Positions 1-10,429 of a stretch of 64,000 bases of DNA are shown piece after piece. Below the pieces are notes generated by a model that saw nothing but the letters and a program-made list of their open reading frames with translations, was not told where the DNA came from and ran no database searches. This stretch comes from Datura wrightii (lineage: Eukaryota; Streptophyta; Magnoliopsida; Solanales; Solanaceae), in the NCBI GenBank assembly GCA_035772735.1, contig JASDFA010000016.1, positions 147,200,501 to 147,264,500 of the forward strand. Direction: 5' to 3'. Each line of letters opens with the position of its first letter. Position 1 is the first letter of the stretch. A program made the position numbers and the translations under genes.

Positions 1-64
1 ATTCTCGGTAAAAGCACAAAAAAAAGGCCGAGAAACCCAACATAAAAGAAATTTAACAAAAAAA

Positions 65-437
65 TTTCAAAATTTTGATAATTTTGATAGAAAACAAATA
101 TTTACACAACAACCAACAACTCAACACAACACACAACAGCTTAAAATTCATTACAACACCACTTAATTCCAGAACACATAATACAAAGTCACAGGGTCAC
201 ATTTTTCACAGGCACAACAACTAAACATAAACATAAACAAAAACGAAGCTTTTCAAAATTTTGATAATTTCGATAGAAATAAGAAATATTTACACAACAA
301 CCAACAGCTCAACACAGCACACAACAACTTAACATTCATTACAACACCACTTAATTACAGAACACATAACACAAAGTCACAGGGTCACATTTTTCACAGG
401 CACAACAACAAAACATAAACATAAACAAAACCGAAGC
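65..437. repeat. Two-copy direct tandem repeat, unit about 186 bp
   Basis: Positions 65-250 and 251-437 carry the same text with scattered substitutions and small indels: an AT-rich start, an ACACAACAACCAACA stretch, and a CAAAGTCACAGGGTCACA block, each ending in an AACGAAGC or ACCGAAGC word. The shared TTCAAAATTTTGATAATTT word begins 186 bases apart. It lies in the 3' untranslated part of element A and has no open frame of note. Confidence 0.9.
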
Positions 438-474
438 AGCTGGCTCCTAACTACTCCCACCCCACACGTAAACC

Positions 475-494
475 GAACACTGTCCCCAGTGTTC
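475..494 (-). other. Perfect 8-bp hairpin with GGGA loop after the aORF of element A
   Basis: On the element's sense strand the sequence reads GAACACTG, GGGA, CAGTGTTC: an 8-bp perfect stem closed by a loop that fits the GNRA tetraloop rule. It sits about 45 bases after the aORF stop and just before a GTGTGGGGTGGGAG run. The other Athila-like copies have a related TGAGGACATG phrase before their LTRs but no visible stem. Confidence 0.6.
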
Positions 495-538
495 ACAAAA
501 TTCAACATATCACAAAGGTGGATGGTGAAACTCCCTGA

Positions 539-1645
539 TCAATCGAAGTATTCAACTTCTTCATCAGGTGCCATTGCCTCGTCTCCCATATCAGAATCGC
601 CCCCGCTGTCCTTATCTGACTCAACATCTGAGTCCTCCCGTTGTGTTTCCTCATTGGTGGGGACATCATCATCTACAGGCTCCACAAATGCGGGCCCCAC
701 TCTGCATAGAGCTCGGGCATTCTCATCGACTGGGTAATCCAACTCGAGCTGCCATAGCTCATCCTCCATTGCAGGCCACCCGCAAATATGCAGCCACAAC
801 ATTTGCATCCCATACATGCAGGCCATATACTGATCATCTCGAGCATGTCGCTCGGCTAGTGTGAGCACCGGCCCATGAGTAGTGTCAGGTGCCTTGGTTT
901 TTGTGACATCCAAGGAACGCCTGTCAATTTGTGGGATGTAATCCAGGGCCTCCTCCTCCATATCATGGCCCCTTAGGAATGGGTTAAGCAAACCATCGAA
1001 CCCGTATCTGTGTCCCTAATGTAGTCGGGCTCTCTTCATGGCGGAGATGATCATCGCCCCAACATTTATTTCAAGCCCCATCATCAGGGCATACACCAAG
1101 CAGACTCGGTCCGGGGTGAAATCTGTCATGTGCACCCCCAGGATCAAGCATGAGCACACAATTTTAAGCCAGATCCTGGCTTCCCTGTTCATCTGCGAGT
1201 AGAGCAGTGTCTGATGGTAGCCCCTCTCCTTGTGCCTACTCCACCTTGCTGTCGAACGGGCTCCGCATAGAGTGCGTCTAATGTCTGCATAAGGTGGAGT
1301 GATGTTCAGCTGCCGAAGGACTCTGTGTCCCGCGCCCCCAAGATAGCATTCAGGTGATGGGGCTCAAAAGTGACAACCTGCCCCCTGATCTTGACAGTGT
1401 GACTGCGGAGGATCGGGTTCCAGTTGGCGTAGAACTCTCGAATGAGATAGATATTGCACTCCATAGGGTCTTTGAAGTTGAAGTTCAGCCCAGCAGTGTA
1501 AATCCGGTGTACGATCCGTGGGAATTCCTGTGCCAGCAGCTCCCTTGATAAATGCTGTTCCGGGAAGTATTTGGTTTCTTTGTGTTTTGCATACTATTTC
1601 TTCCCTTCATCAGTCACCCATCGGGTTCCGTATTGTCAGCGTTGG
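539..1645 (-). pseudogene. aORF of element A (plant transposon protein, PF20167-like), decayed
   Basis: The minus strand from about 1645 down to 539 reads as one protein with at least one in-frame TAG near 1017. The start region carries a 'REFYANW-P-LRSH--KIRG' phrase (about 1480-1390), then 'EARIWLKIVCS', 'VCLVYALM-G-EINVGAMI' and 'GHRYGFDGLLNPFLRG' (about 1200-960). These are typical of the plant-specific putative transposon protein domain (PF20167). The last 150 codons (539-991) are open and end in an acidic Asp/Glu-rich tail. The same kind of ORF lies after pol in elements B, C and D here. Athila elements carry an envelope-like ORF in this place, but I see no signal peptide or clear membrane segment, so the function is unknown. 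The true start was not found and may lie upstream in the spacer. Confidence 0.7.
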
Positions 1646-2973
1646 CCTCTCGGAACCGTTGGTGCTACTGGAACTACTGTTCCCAATTTATTCTTTTTCT
1701 GCCAGCACCCCATGTGGATGCGCCCTTTCCCTTGTCTTTCCTACCTGACATAGTTTCTGTACAATCAAACATACAATCCCAATGTTATCCAAGTCACAAT
1801 TAGCTTCAACTAAGGTTGGATTTAATTAGGTCACCTCACAGTTAGTCTTTAGCCACAATCAAAACAATTTGGACAACACATTCATGATTTTTCTCATTCT
1901 TAACATTCAACCGGCTTAGTGCATTCAGATAAATCGATGGAACAATTACTATGTACTACTCAGACTTCGTACAATGAATAAAATTATTGCCAACAATTCA
2001 CTTCCACCATCATAGCACTTAGCCAAATTTTTGTTCTCAACACCCTATGCAATTCACCAATTTCATTCTCCCGAAAACCCCTTGTCTACGTAGCATATTC
2101 AACATTAATCACAACATAATTAAATTCACCCAACATGCACCAACCAATTTTGTTCAACATTTCAAACAATTTTAGTCTTCTTCATATTCAAATTCCAACC
2201 CTAGCTAAGAATTTTGCAAAAATTCAATAACACATGCATTCATCGAGTTCATATACTCACAACAATACTATGAACGTCAATCAATCAAATCTTAAATGAA
2301 TTCAAGCTTAATATTCACTTAGGGCAAGTTTCGATCACTACACATGTTCAGGAATAAAAAATTCAAGCAAAAATGAGGTAAAGTTCAAGAACATAGCTTT
2401 AATCCGATGAAATCAAAGAAAACTCAAAGAAAACTTGTGCCTAGGTTCGTGTCACGTTGGCGGAGAAGGGAATTTAGGGTTTTCGTCATGGAGGGAATGG
2501 AAAATAAGGAAGAAATGGGGGAAAGCAGGGTTTTGAAAGTGTTTTTCGCGCGGGTTACCCGGCGACCCGGTGTGACCCGACGCGAAAAGACACTCAACGT
2601 GTCACGGAGGGTAACGCGGAGCACCCTCTCCGTGTCACGGAGCCATCGTGCCCACGTTCTGGAATTTTTTTAAAAATCCAAAATAGGCTGCAATGTGTCA
2701 AGGAGGGTAACGCGGAGCGCCTCCTCCGTGACTCGGAGCCATCGCGTAGGCTCACTGTAATGCCAATTTTTATTTGTCTCACCTTGATTTTTTTTTCTTT
2801 GCTTCTTTGCATATTTGGCCTTCGTTCCACCTGAAAATTATTTCACCATAATAAATTAGTTAGAATTCATAGGTTTCAACACAACAATAATTTTTTTCTA
2901 TTATTTTTTTCTTTTTCACTTTTTTTTGTTGTTTTTTTTTCCAAATATTTCTACTCATCCATTACAAAAATTT
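1646..2973 (-). other. Noncoding spacer of element A between hairpin and aORF
   Basis: No convincing gene. Read on the minus strand it begins, right after the hairpin, with an A-rich tract (about 2880-2960) and an AATTTTCAGG phrase (about 2840). An array of CACGGAG/CGCGGAGC words follows (about 2560-2760), then a pyrimidine-rich and AT-rich leader (about 1800-2450). The order resembles the start of this element's own LTR, where a TTGCAGG phrase precedes the same words. It may be the promoter and leader of the aORF. Confidence 0.5.
2596..2650 (-). promoter_or_regulatory. U3-like word block in the spacer of element A
   Basis: These 55 bases align without gaps to 8630-8684 in the U3 of the element's 5' LTR, in the same orientation, with 10 differences by my hand count. 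The block contains an inverted repeat CTCCGT-GTC-ACGGAG at 2628-2642, matched by CCTCCGT-GCC-ACGGAGG at 8661-8677. A related word lies at about 2690-2750. I infer a shared cis-regulatory module; nothing in the sequence proves activity. Confidence 0.6.
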
Positions 2974-2991
2974 CACGGGTTGCCTCCCGTG
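2974..2991 (-). other. Post-pol hairpin of element A (loop AGGCAA, stem CACGGG/CCCGTG)
   Basis: On the sense (minus) strand this reads CACGGGAGGCAACCCGTG: a 6-bp perfect stem with a 6-base loop, 40 bases after the pol stop. The upstream flank has the GCGCTG and GACGT words seen before the same hairpin in elements B, C and D. Only one copy is visible here; the other elements have two. The stem sequence differs from the others in a compensatory way. Confidence 0.75.
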
Positions 2992-3031
2992 CAGCGCCTG
3001 GTTTACTATCACGGCTCGACGTCATTTACGT

Positions 3032-4403
3032 TCAATCATCCTCTAGAGTGATGGACGTCTTCTCTCGAATAACGTCCTCACTCCAATAATGCATACACCG
3101 CTGCCCATTTACAAAGAACGTGGCACTTCTATCTTCTTGCCACAACTCCACTACCCCGTGCGGGGTCATTCTTACCACCTCAAACGGCCCTGACCATTTG
3201 GACCGCAATTTTCCTGGAAACAGCCTCAATCTTGAATTGAATAGCAATACCTTCTGCCCTAGCTCAAAGATCCGATACACCATATGCTTATCGTGCCACC
3301 TCTTTGTTTTCTCTTTGTAGCACTTGGCACTTTCATAAGCATGCCAATGAAACTCATTAAGTTCACTGAGTTGCATCAGCCTCTTCTTACCAGCTAGCTC
3401 TAGATCCATGTTTAATTTACTCATGGACAAGAAAGCTCCGTGTTCTAGCTCCACAAGCAGATGACATGCCCTTTCGTAGACCAATCTGTACGGAGAAGTC
3501 CCAATTGGTGTCTTGTACGCAGTTCTATAAGCCCACAATGCATCGTTGAGTTTGCTTGACCAATCACTACATTGTGCATTCACTGTCTTCTGTGGAATCT
3601 GCTTTACTTCTCTGTTCGACACCTCCACTTGCCCACTAGTTTGGGGATGATATGCTATTGCTACCTTGTGGCGCACCCCATACTTAGCTAGCAAATTCTT
3701 GAAACTTGCATTTACAAAATGAGCCCCTCCATCACTAATAATGGCTCGGGGTGTCCCGAACCTGGTGAAAATGTGCTTTTTCACAAATTTTGTTACCACC
3801 TTGTTGTCATTCCTGGGAAAGCTGTTTCTTCAACCCACTTTGATACATAATCAACGGCCACCAAGATGTAACGATTACCAAATGACGGTGGGAACGGGCC
3901 CATGAAATCTATACCCCATACATCAAAGATCTCCACTTCTTATATCTGCTGCAGCGGCATTTCTTGCCTTCTACCAATTGTTCCTGTTCTTTGACATCTA
4001 TCACACATTTTTATGTATGCCATATAGTCTCTAAACAGTGTAGGCCAAAAGAAACCTGACTGTAGCACCTTGTGCGCTGTCCGCTCGCCTCCGTGGTGCC
4101 CTCCATACAATGAAGAGTGACAACTCCTCAACACTTCTGCAATCTGGCTCTCCAGAATGCATCTTCTCATCACCTGATCTGGTCCCTGCTTAAACAAGTA
4201 TGGCTCATCCCAAATATAATACCTGCAATCATGTTTGAAATTTTTTCTCTGCTGAGCCGTAGCCTCTGGTGGATAGACTCCACTCACTAGCAAATTCACA
4301 CTGTCTGCATACCAAGGGATTTCAGCTTCCCTTATTGCTAAGAGCTTCTCATCTAGGAACTCTTCTTTGATGTTGTCACCTTCCTTCACATGTGACCGGC
4401 TTT
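3032..4403 (-). pseudogene. Integrase part of pol, element A
   Basis: Integrase inserts the new cDNA into host DNA. On the minus strand the zinc-binding N-terminus lies at about 4130-3970 (His residues in 'SCHSSLYGGHHGGERTAH', then 'CDRCQ'), followed by the catalytic core. First Asp: 'GIDFMGPF' near 3900. Second: 'ISDGGAHF' near 3740. Glu: 'GQVEVSNRE' near 3630. This is a complete D,D,E set. The C-terminal part has the 'GQKVLLFNSRLRLFPGKLRSKW-GPF' phrase of plant Athila/Tat integrases and ends at 3032 with '-TLEDD' and a stop. An in-frame stop at about 3940 and a frame break at about 3800-3830 interrupt it; 3032-3799 is open for 255 codons. No chromodomain is visible, which fits the non-chromoviral lineage. 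Confidence 0.9.
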
Positions 4404-4799
4404 CCAATCGCGATAGGTGATCTGCCACTTGATTCTCTCTCCCTTTTCTGTCCCGAATCTCTAGGTCAAACTCTTGTAACAACAAGATCTATCTGACCAA
4501 CCTGGGCTTTGCATCCTTCTTGTTAAATAGATACCGAATTGATGCATGATCGGTATACACCACTACTCTAGAACCCACCATATAGGACCTGAATTTATCA
4601 AATGCGAACACCAATGCTAGCATCTCCTTTTCTGTGACTGTATAATTGACTTGGCCTGCGTCAAGTGTTTTGCTTGCATAATGAATAGAATGAAAAATTT
4701 CTATTTCTCCGCTGCCCCATTACAGCTCCTACTGCCACATCGCTTGCATAACATATTAATTCAAACGGTTGCTCCCAATCCGGATAAATGAGGATAGGT
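4404..4799 (-). pseudogene. RNase H part of pol, element A
   Basis: RNase H removes the RNA of the RNA-DNA hybrid during reverse transcription. The minus strand shows 'ELICYASDVAVGAVMGQ' (start of the fold, about 4760), 'EKEMLALVFAFDKFRSY' (about 4640), 'VVVYTDHASIRYLF' (about 4560) and 'GRENQVADHLSRLE' (about 4430), the usual order for plant Ty3/Gypsy. A frame shift near 4660-4700 and a TAG-type stop near 4488 break it, so it is unlikely to be made from this copy. Confidence 0.88.
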
Positions 4800-5700
4800 G
4801 CTTCTATCAACTTCTGTTTCAACTCCTCGAATGCTTTGACACAATCCTCATCAAACTCGAACTTCACCTCTTTTTCTTGCAACCTGCATATTGGTCTAGA
4901 AATTTTAGAGAAGTTCTTGATGAACCGTCTATAGAACCCTGCATGTCCGAGAAAACTGTGAACACCCTTCACTGACACAGGCAATGGTAGCTTTTCAATA
5001 ACCTCGATCTTTGCATGATCGACTTCCAACCCCTTGCAAGACACTTTATGGCCAAGGACGATTCCCTCCTTGACTAAGAAATGACATTTCTCCCAATTGA
5101 GTACAAGGTTGGATTCTTCACAACGAGCTAGCACCCTGTCAAGATTCTGCAAACAAGTAGCAAACGAATTACTGAAAACAAAAAAATCATCCATAAATAC
5201 CTCGACGAAATCTTCCACCATATAGTGGAACATCTCTATCATGCATCTCTGGAATGTGGCAGGTGCATTGCATAAACCAAATGGCATCCGCCTGAAAGCA
5301 TATGTCCCATAAGGACATGTGAAAGTAGTCTTCTTCTGGTCCTCCGGTGCTATGGCTATCTAGTTATAGCCAGAATAGCCATCAAGGAAATAATAGTATT
5401 CTTGACCAGCCAATCTGTATAATATTTCATCAATAAACAGGATAGGATAGTGATCTTTCCTTGTGTACTCATTGAGCTTTCTGTAGTCCATGCAAATCTG
5501 CCAGCCTGTGACTGTGCGTGTTGGGATCAACTCATTTTTCTCATTGGTGACCACGGTCATCCCTCCTTTCTTTGGAACACACTAAACGGGGCTGACCCAT
5601 TTGCTGTCTGAAATAGGATATACCACACCTGCATCAAGCCATTTAATCACTTCCTTCCTAACCACATCCTTCATCATCGGATTCAACCTCCGCTGATGTT
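4800..5700 (-). pseudogene. Reverse transcriptase part of pol, element A
   Basis: Reverse transcriptase copies element RNA into DNA. On the minus strand the motifs run in order: 'DAGVVYPISDSKWVSPV' (about 5610), 'ICMDYRKLNEYTRKDHYPI' (about 5480), 'FLDGYSGYN' (about 5370), 'MPFGLCNAPATFQRCM' (about 5260), the catalytic 'VFMDDFFVF' (about 5190), 'KCHFLVKEGIVLGHKVS' (about 5060) and 'VHSFLGHAGFYRRFIK' (about 4930). The double Asp of the active site is kept. In-frame TAG stops at 5582-5584 and 5360-5362 break the frame; the second replaces a Gln that element D still has. The first is also present at the same codon in element D. Confidence 0.92.
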
Positions 5701-6600
5701 GTACAGTTGGCTTTGCTCCTTCTTCCATGAAAATTCCGTGTGTGCAAAAAGCTGGATTGATATCCCGAATGTCTAACATTGCCAGCCCATTGCTTTCTTC
5801 CTCCTCTTGAGAACCACCAATGCATCCTTTACCTGTGCCTCTGTCAATTCTGCAGAGATGATGACTGGGAAGGTGTCATATTCCCCCAAAAAGACGTATT
5901 TAAGATGTGGAGGCAATGTATTCAACTCCACTTTTGGTGCTTCCTCAATAGATGGTTTTGGCAATGGTTCCAGGGACCTCATCAACGGCTGAAAGTCTTG
6001 CTTCCCGAGATACCATTTTGATTCATTCAACATTTGCACCATCTCATAAGTATCTCTATCTCCAAAATGATCGGAGCACATCAACGCTCTCCCAAATGGA
6101 TCTTGAGAATCAACGATCCGCAGAATTTCTTCTTGGTTTAGCACATTGATTATTGAAAGCTCCTCATAGATGGCCGGAAGCTTCATGTCCTTATACACAT
6201 CAAATACATCCACTTTGTCATGCGCTCGCATGGTTAGCTGGCCTGCAGCTACATCAATCAAAGCTCTCCCGGTTGCCAAGAAAGGAAGTCCCAAAATAAA
6301 TGGGACTTTCGCATTCGGCTCAAAATCTAAGACAATAAAATCTACAAGAAGATGAGGGAGCCCACTTGCACCAGCACGTCCTCAACAATGCCATCTGGTC
6401 TGGCCAAAGAACAATCCGCTAACTACAATATCACTGTAGTTGGTCTAGGACTGCCCAGCCCCAACTTCTTGAACACCGAGGTCGGCATCAAGTTTATGCT
6501 TGCTCCCAAATTACATAGTCCACGAGCTCAGATACTTTGCCCGAGTGTGATCTGAATTGTAAAGCTCCCAGGGTCCTTGAGCTTTGTTGGCAACCTGTTG
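5701..6600 (-). pseudogene. Aspartic protease and linker, element A
   Basis: The protease would cut the Gag-Pol polyprotein. On the minus strand the motif region reads 'LCNLGASINLMP' near 6510 and 'ILGLPFLATGRALIDV' near 6270. In this family the first phrase is normally CDLG; here the catalytic Asp codon is AAT (6510-6512), so the enzyme is probably inactive. The segment 6294-5773 is open for 173 codons and joins protease to RT. Its end overlaps the RT frame by a frame change at about 5773-5779. No separate start is expected because it is made as part of a polyprotein. Confidence 0.82.
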
Positions 6601-7640
6601 TGAATCCGAGAAGTGCACTCCTCAGTAAGCGCCACCGTAGCATACTCCGTCAATCTGTCCTTGATATACTTTGCATATTTAGGCACTCCCTACAAAACAT
6701 CAACCAAAGGTAAATAAATGTGTACCTGTTTAAGAACCTCCATGAACTTTTTAAAACAAGCTTCCTCCTTGTGTTTCTTTAATCTTTGAGGGAACGGGGA
6801 TGGTGATCTTTCTACTTCAGCTGCCTTCTCCTTCCCCCTCTGATCATCATGTTCCCTATCTTTTTCCACTGCTCATGATTGCTGAGGTGATCTTTCTGGT
6901 TCCACCTCCTTGAGTTGTAAACCACTCCTTGTGGTCACTGCATTGACCTGCTTGGGATTCGGGTCAGTGTCACTCGGTATTCCTCCTCTGGGCCTGGTGT
7001 TTTGAGCTCCAACTAGTTGTCCAAACTGGTACTCCAACGCCTTTATAGCTAACTGGTTGTTTCTTAAGTATGCCGCTAATTTCACATAATCAGCCTACAT
7101 TTGAGCTTGGTTAGCTATCGTTGTTTTGAACATTTCCTCAATGTTGTTGGTTGATGGAGGAGGTGCATTGTTTCCTCTATACTGAGACTGATTATTCTAC
7201 TGCCCCCTTGATTTCTATGCATACCCTGATTCGAACTCTGCCCTTGATGGTTGTTACTACCCAAAGAGAAATTCGGATGATCCTCCAACTGGTGTGCAAC
7301 AATTGCACCATGTTCTGTTTAAGCTCAAACCTCCCTCCTGGCTCTGGTCTGCGAATACTTGATGTAACATTGTTAGCATGTGGGATTGCCACTTCGCGAA
7401 CTGGCCTAGCTGCCATTTCCTCAGGCACTAACACTGCCCTCACAAGTGGTGGATTCTGTTGTTGCTCCAGAATTGCCTGTCTGAGCAACTGTAGCTTTTT
7501 CTCTAGAGCTTCCCTTCTTTGACGATGAAATTGTCTTTCTGGCTCTATGTATGAATCCACCAACTCCTTGTCTCTTGCCAGTGTTCAGAAGAATTCAATA
7601 TCTGCAAGAGAAAGGATAAGATCAAGTTGTCAGCACTTAA
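6601..7640 (-). pseudogene. gag remnant of element A, core deleted
   Basis: Gag would form the particle. The minus strand begins near 7600 with 'SYIEPERQFHRQRREALEKKLQLL', a charged, Gln-rich N-terminus ending in 'ELKQNMVQLLHT' near 7300. The next codons belong, in another frame, to the C-terminal Gln/Asn-rich region of Athila-type Gag ('DHPNFSLGSNHQGQ'). The Retrotrans_gag-like core expected between them is missing; the join is at about 7285-7295. Farther on, 7085-6873 is open ('YQFGQLVGAQNTRPRGG', 'VNAVTTRSG'), a usual lead-in to the protease. An AG following a pyrimidine run at about 7605 could be a splice acceptor in the leader. Confidence 0.8.
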
Positions 7641-7686
7641 ATAGAAGTTGTAAACTAACACTAAGAAAATAATTTTACCAATTGCC

Positions 7687-7706
7687 AGTCCCCGACAAAG
7701 GTGCCA
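7687..7706 (-). other. Primer binding site of element A (tRNA-Asp-like)
   Basis: On the minus strand this reads TGGCACCTTTGTCGGGGACT, close to the TGGCGCCGTTGCCGGGGA site used by Athila/Tat elements, complementary to tRNA-Asp. It lies a few bases inside the 5' LTR end. Confidence 0.85.
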
Positions 7707-7712
7707 AGAACT

Positions 7713-9081
7713 TGTTTGGCTTCTGTGGTGACTACACGCAAGTGCACGTGGTCGAACAAGTAGTAAAGTGGATTAAGTAAAGCCAAGTATCGATCCCACA
7801 GGGACTGAGCTACGGTACTAATTAACTCAAGTGTTAATGAACTATATCTTTAAGAATGCAAACAACCAAATAAATAATATTTTGAGAGTTTGAGTTTACT
7901 AATTAATACGAGTCTAAGGCAAAATTATAAAGTGAGTCTGAACAATAGTACTGAGCAAGCTGAGGTTAAAATGAACATGCAGGAATTAATTTATCAATAC
8001 AATTCAGTTAATCTTTCCTTTGGTTTCTAGTAAAGAATTACTGCCTATAAATTGGAACTTTCGACTCCTATCCAACATAAGAATCATGAGTCTTAATCTA
8101 CATTTCTGTGATATAAGAATTTCATGTTCTAGCCATACATTCCCGATTCCTTAATTGACTAATAAGACATTCAGATATATTTCTATTCTGAATGTAAATC
8201 AATTCTCAATTTTCCATACTAAAAAGAGATCATATCCTACCAATTCACATCTTTCCAATTTCTTTCCTTTTCAAAATAAAAATTGGATTTTTTAGATATA
8301 CGTTAACATTGGCCAAACATTAACGCAGTAAGAACAAGAATAGATAGAACAACCGTTGAAGAAAAGATGAAAACTGAAATGATTAACAATTACATTCCAC
8401 TACAACTGTTCTTAACCTCAGCAAGAAGTGAATTTAGCTTAACATCATCAAATAAGTAGAATTTATACAAACAATTGAGATAAAACAGAAAGAGATAGAG
8501 AAGAACCCTAGAATTTTTGTCCCCTCAACTTCCTGTAACCCACATTCTTCCTCAACCAAGTCAGAATGTTTAAAATAAAACCTAAGTGTGCTATTTATAC
8601 TATTGAGAATTTTTCCCGGAATACCAAGCAACGTGGCACGGAGTGTATCGTGGAGCACTCCCTCCGTGCCACGGAGGTATCGCGAACCTTCACTGGAAGT
8701 CGGACCCCAGGAAATTTAACCTCAACGTGCCACGACATGCATCGCGGAGCCTGGCCAACGTGACACGGTGCTATCGCGCACCTTCACTAGAAATTGCCAA
8801 ATTTATTTCCTCTGAGGCAGAGTGCCTCTGCGATGGCAACGTGACACGGCTCCATCGCGGAGCCCTTGTTTTTGTTGATCTTCCATGTCCTTTTTCACTC
8901 CTTGTTTCCAAGTCCATTCCCGATTTCACCAACATGTATCTGAGCTTCCCAAAATTCCATTTTACCTGCAAAACAACACTAATCATGTTGGTTAGTATAA
9001 ATTCACATTTAACTACAAATCACATGAGAATGTACACAATAATGATATACAAACAAGTCGAAATGAAGCATTTGAGTATCA
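7713..9081 (-). repeat. 5' LTR of element A (family LTR4), about 1.37 kb
   Basis: The inner end is set by the primer binding site; it ends with a CCAAACA phrase. The outer end is set at 9081, where the minus strand starts TGATACTC and flanking sequence becomes the 3' region of element B. On the sense strand it has a TTGCAGG phrase about 130 bases in and an array of CACGGAG/CGCGGAGC/CCGTG words (about 8870-8630). A TATA box follows at 8599-8591, then an AT-rich 3' half. No second copy is in the window, so the ends rest on motif logic rather than on LTR-LTR alignment. Confidence 0.75.
8591..8599 (-). promoter_or_regulatory. TATA box in LTR of element A
   Basis: TATAAATAG on the minus strand, about 480 bases from the LTR start and directly downstream of the word array at 8870-8630. 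This is the expected place for the U3 promoter. Confidence 0.6.
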
Positions 9082-10429
9082 CTTGGGCATGAAATTCTGC
9101 CCAAGATCATCACTCACTCTCACAAAGAAATTCGAACTGTGTGCATACAATACCACAGGCTTGCCTTTACTTTCAATACCTCGATTTTCGGACAAGTAAC
9201 TAGGATCACTATAGGACTTTCTAGGAATGTAACGTAGGCTCGGGCTCAGGTACGGTACATATGAAATTAGTATCTCAACCATCCTTGGCACTACACACCT
9301 CTTGGCTCCACTTTTCACCTTGTTCCCTATTTTTTCCCGTTTTTCCTTAAACTACTTCTTCTTTTCTTTGCTTTTGCAACTACGGATGCGGTTTCACTTT
9401 ATACAAGCTTTCATTGATGTCACATTTTTCTCTTATTTTCTTTTCTTGCTTTTTGACAAAAAAATTTATTTATTTCTTTTCTTTTCATTATGCATACCGC
9501 ACCCTCTCTTTCTCCTTTTCCATTACCAAATTTTTTTAATTCCTCCCAACTCTTCTTAATCACCCCTACAGTAGCCACCCTCAATGTAGGAGATTTGCCT
9601 GAGTTGAGGTCACAATGTCCAAGGAGAGACCGGGGCCAAACAGGTTCATTCTTAATAAGTGCAGGAAGGTAAATTGGCGTAAACGAAAAGAAAGGTCAAT
9701 TTAAGCTCAAACATTCGGATCAAGGGAATTTTATTCTCTTTTGGTAGGTCTTTTAAGGATAAAGTGGACTCATAAATTAAAAAACGTCCTATGGTCCTTT
9801 CCTAGTTTCCTCTCCTCTATCTCGGTACGACTGACCAGGAAAGTTCTAGATTGACACACACAACCGAATTCAGCTATTAAACCTCACTCACACATAGCAT
9901 AGGTCAACATCATCACTTCTACTAATTGCTAGTCCAGGTATAGCAACAATATGATAAACATGTTCACAGTTTCAATGTCATGCAAAGATTCACAAAGGTC
10001 ATAATTGTCAACTTTCACATATACATATAAATAATTCTTCAGAGGGGTATCAAATTATCAATCAACAAAAAATCAACAATTTAAGCTCTTGACTGCCTTC
10101 AGTTCTCCTAACTTTATTTCGAGTGACAAAAAAACACCAAAAAAAATAAAATAAAATCCTAAATGTGCCGGTTCTACTAGATATGGAACACTCGAGGGAA
10201 AAGATATCCGAAAAGAAAAACACTCAGGTTACATTTAAGAAAAGTATGCACAAGTATCCCTCCAAACCCCCATCATGAAAAGCATGCGTCGTCCTCGACG
10301 CATATATATATCTGACAAAACTAGGGAAATAGGGAACATACCTGTGCGACAACGGTGTCAACTACCTGGTCGGTGGAGGGTGTAGATACGCCTCCAATGT
10401 TATCTCTAACATTACCAGCTTGACCCGGT
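9082..10429 (-). other. 3' untranslated region of element B
   Basis: No gene supported. The part at 9090-9310 matches 37170-37380 of element D and, more weakly, 40686-40880 of element C, all of which lie between the aORF and the 3' LTR. The differences between B and D in the longest shared frame are mostly amino-acid changing, so I do not call it coding. T-rich tracts lie at 9300-9550. The region 9560-9850 matches 36600-36900 of element D. Confidence 0.7.

Larger units (their letters stand above)
1..538 (-). other. 3' untranslated region of element A
   Basis: This gene-free stretch follows the aORF stop on the minus strand. It holds a short perfect hairpin (475-494), a G-rich run on the sense strand just after it (about 440-470) that resembles the G-rich tracts before the 3' LTR of Athila-type elements, and a two-copy 186-bp direct repeat. 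I see no LTR start equivalent to the TGATAC end at 9081, so the 3' LTR is probably beyond the left edge. Confidence 0.55.
1..9081 (-). mobile_element. Element A: Athila/Tat-like Ty3/Gypsy retrotransposon, 3' end off window
   Basis: Read on the minus strand the order is 5' LTR (9081-7713), tRNA-Asp-like primer binding site, gag remnant, protease, reverse transcriptase, RNase H, integrase, a small hairpin, a noncoding spacer, an aORF and a 3' untranslated region that runs off the left edge. The 3' LTR is therefore not in the window. It is the best preserved pol of the Athila-like copies here, with only a few stops and frameshifts, but gag lacks its core. It lies inside the 3' untranslated region of element B: sequence just right of 9081 is homologous to the 3' region of element D near 37170-37380. 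LTR ends were inferred from the PBS on one side and a TGATAC start on the other, so they may be off by a few bases. Confidence 0.85.

Noticed and set aside
489..864. Plus-strand open frames over 489-864
   Set aside because: They are antisense to the aORF of element A, whose minus-strand frame has family motifs.
9302..9672. Phe/Leu-rich open frame that looks like a membrane protein
   Set aside because: It is a T-rich tract of the 3' region of B on the antisense strand. The hydrophobic look comes from base composition.
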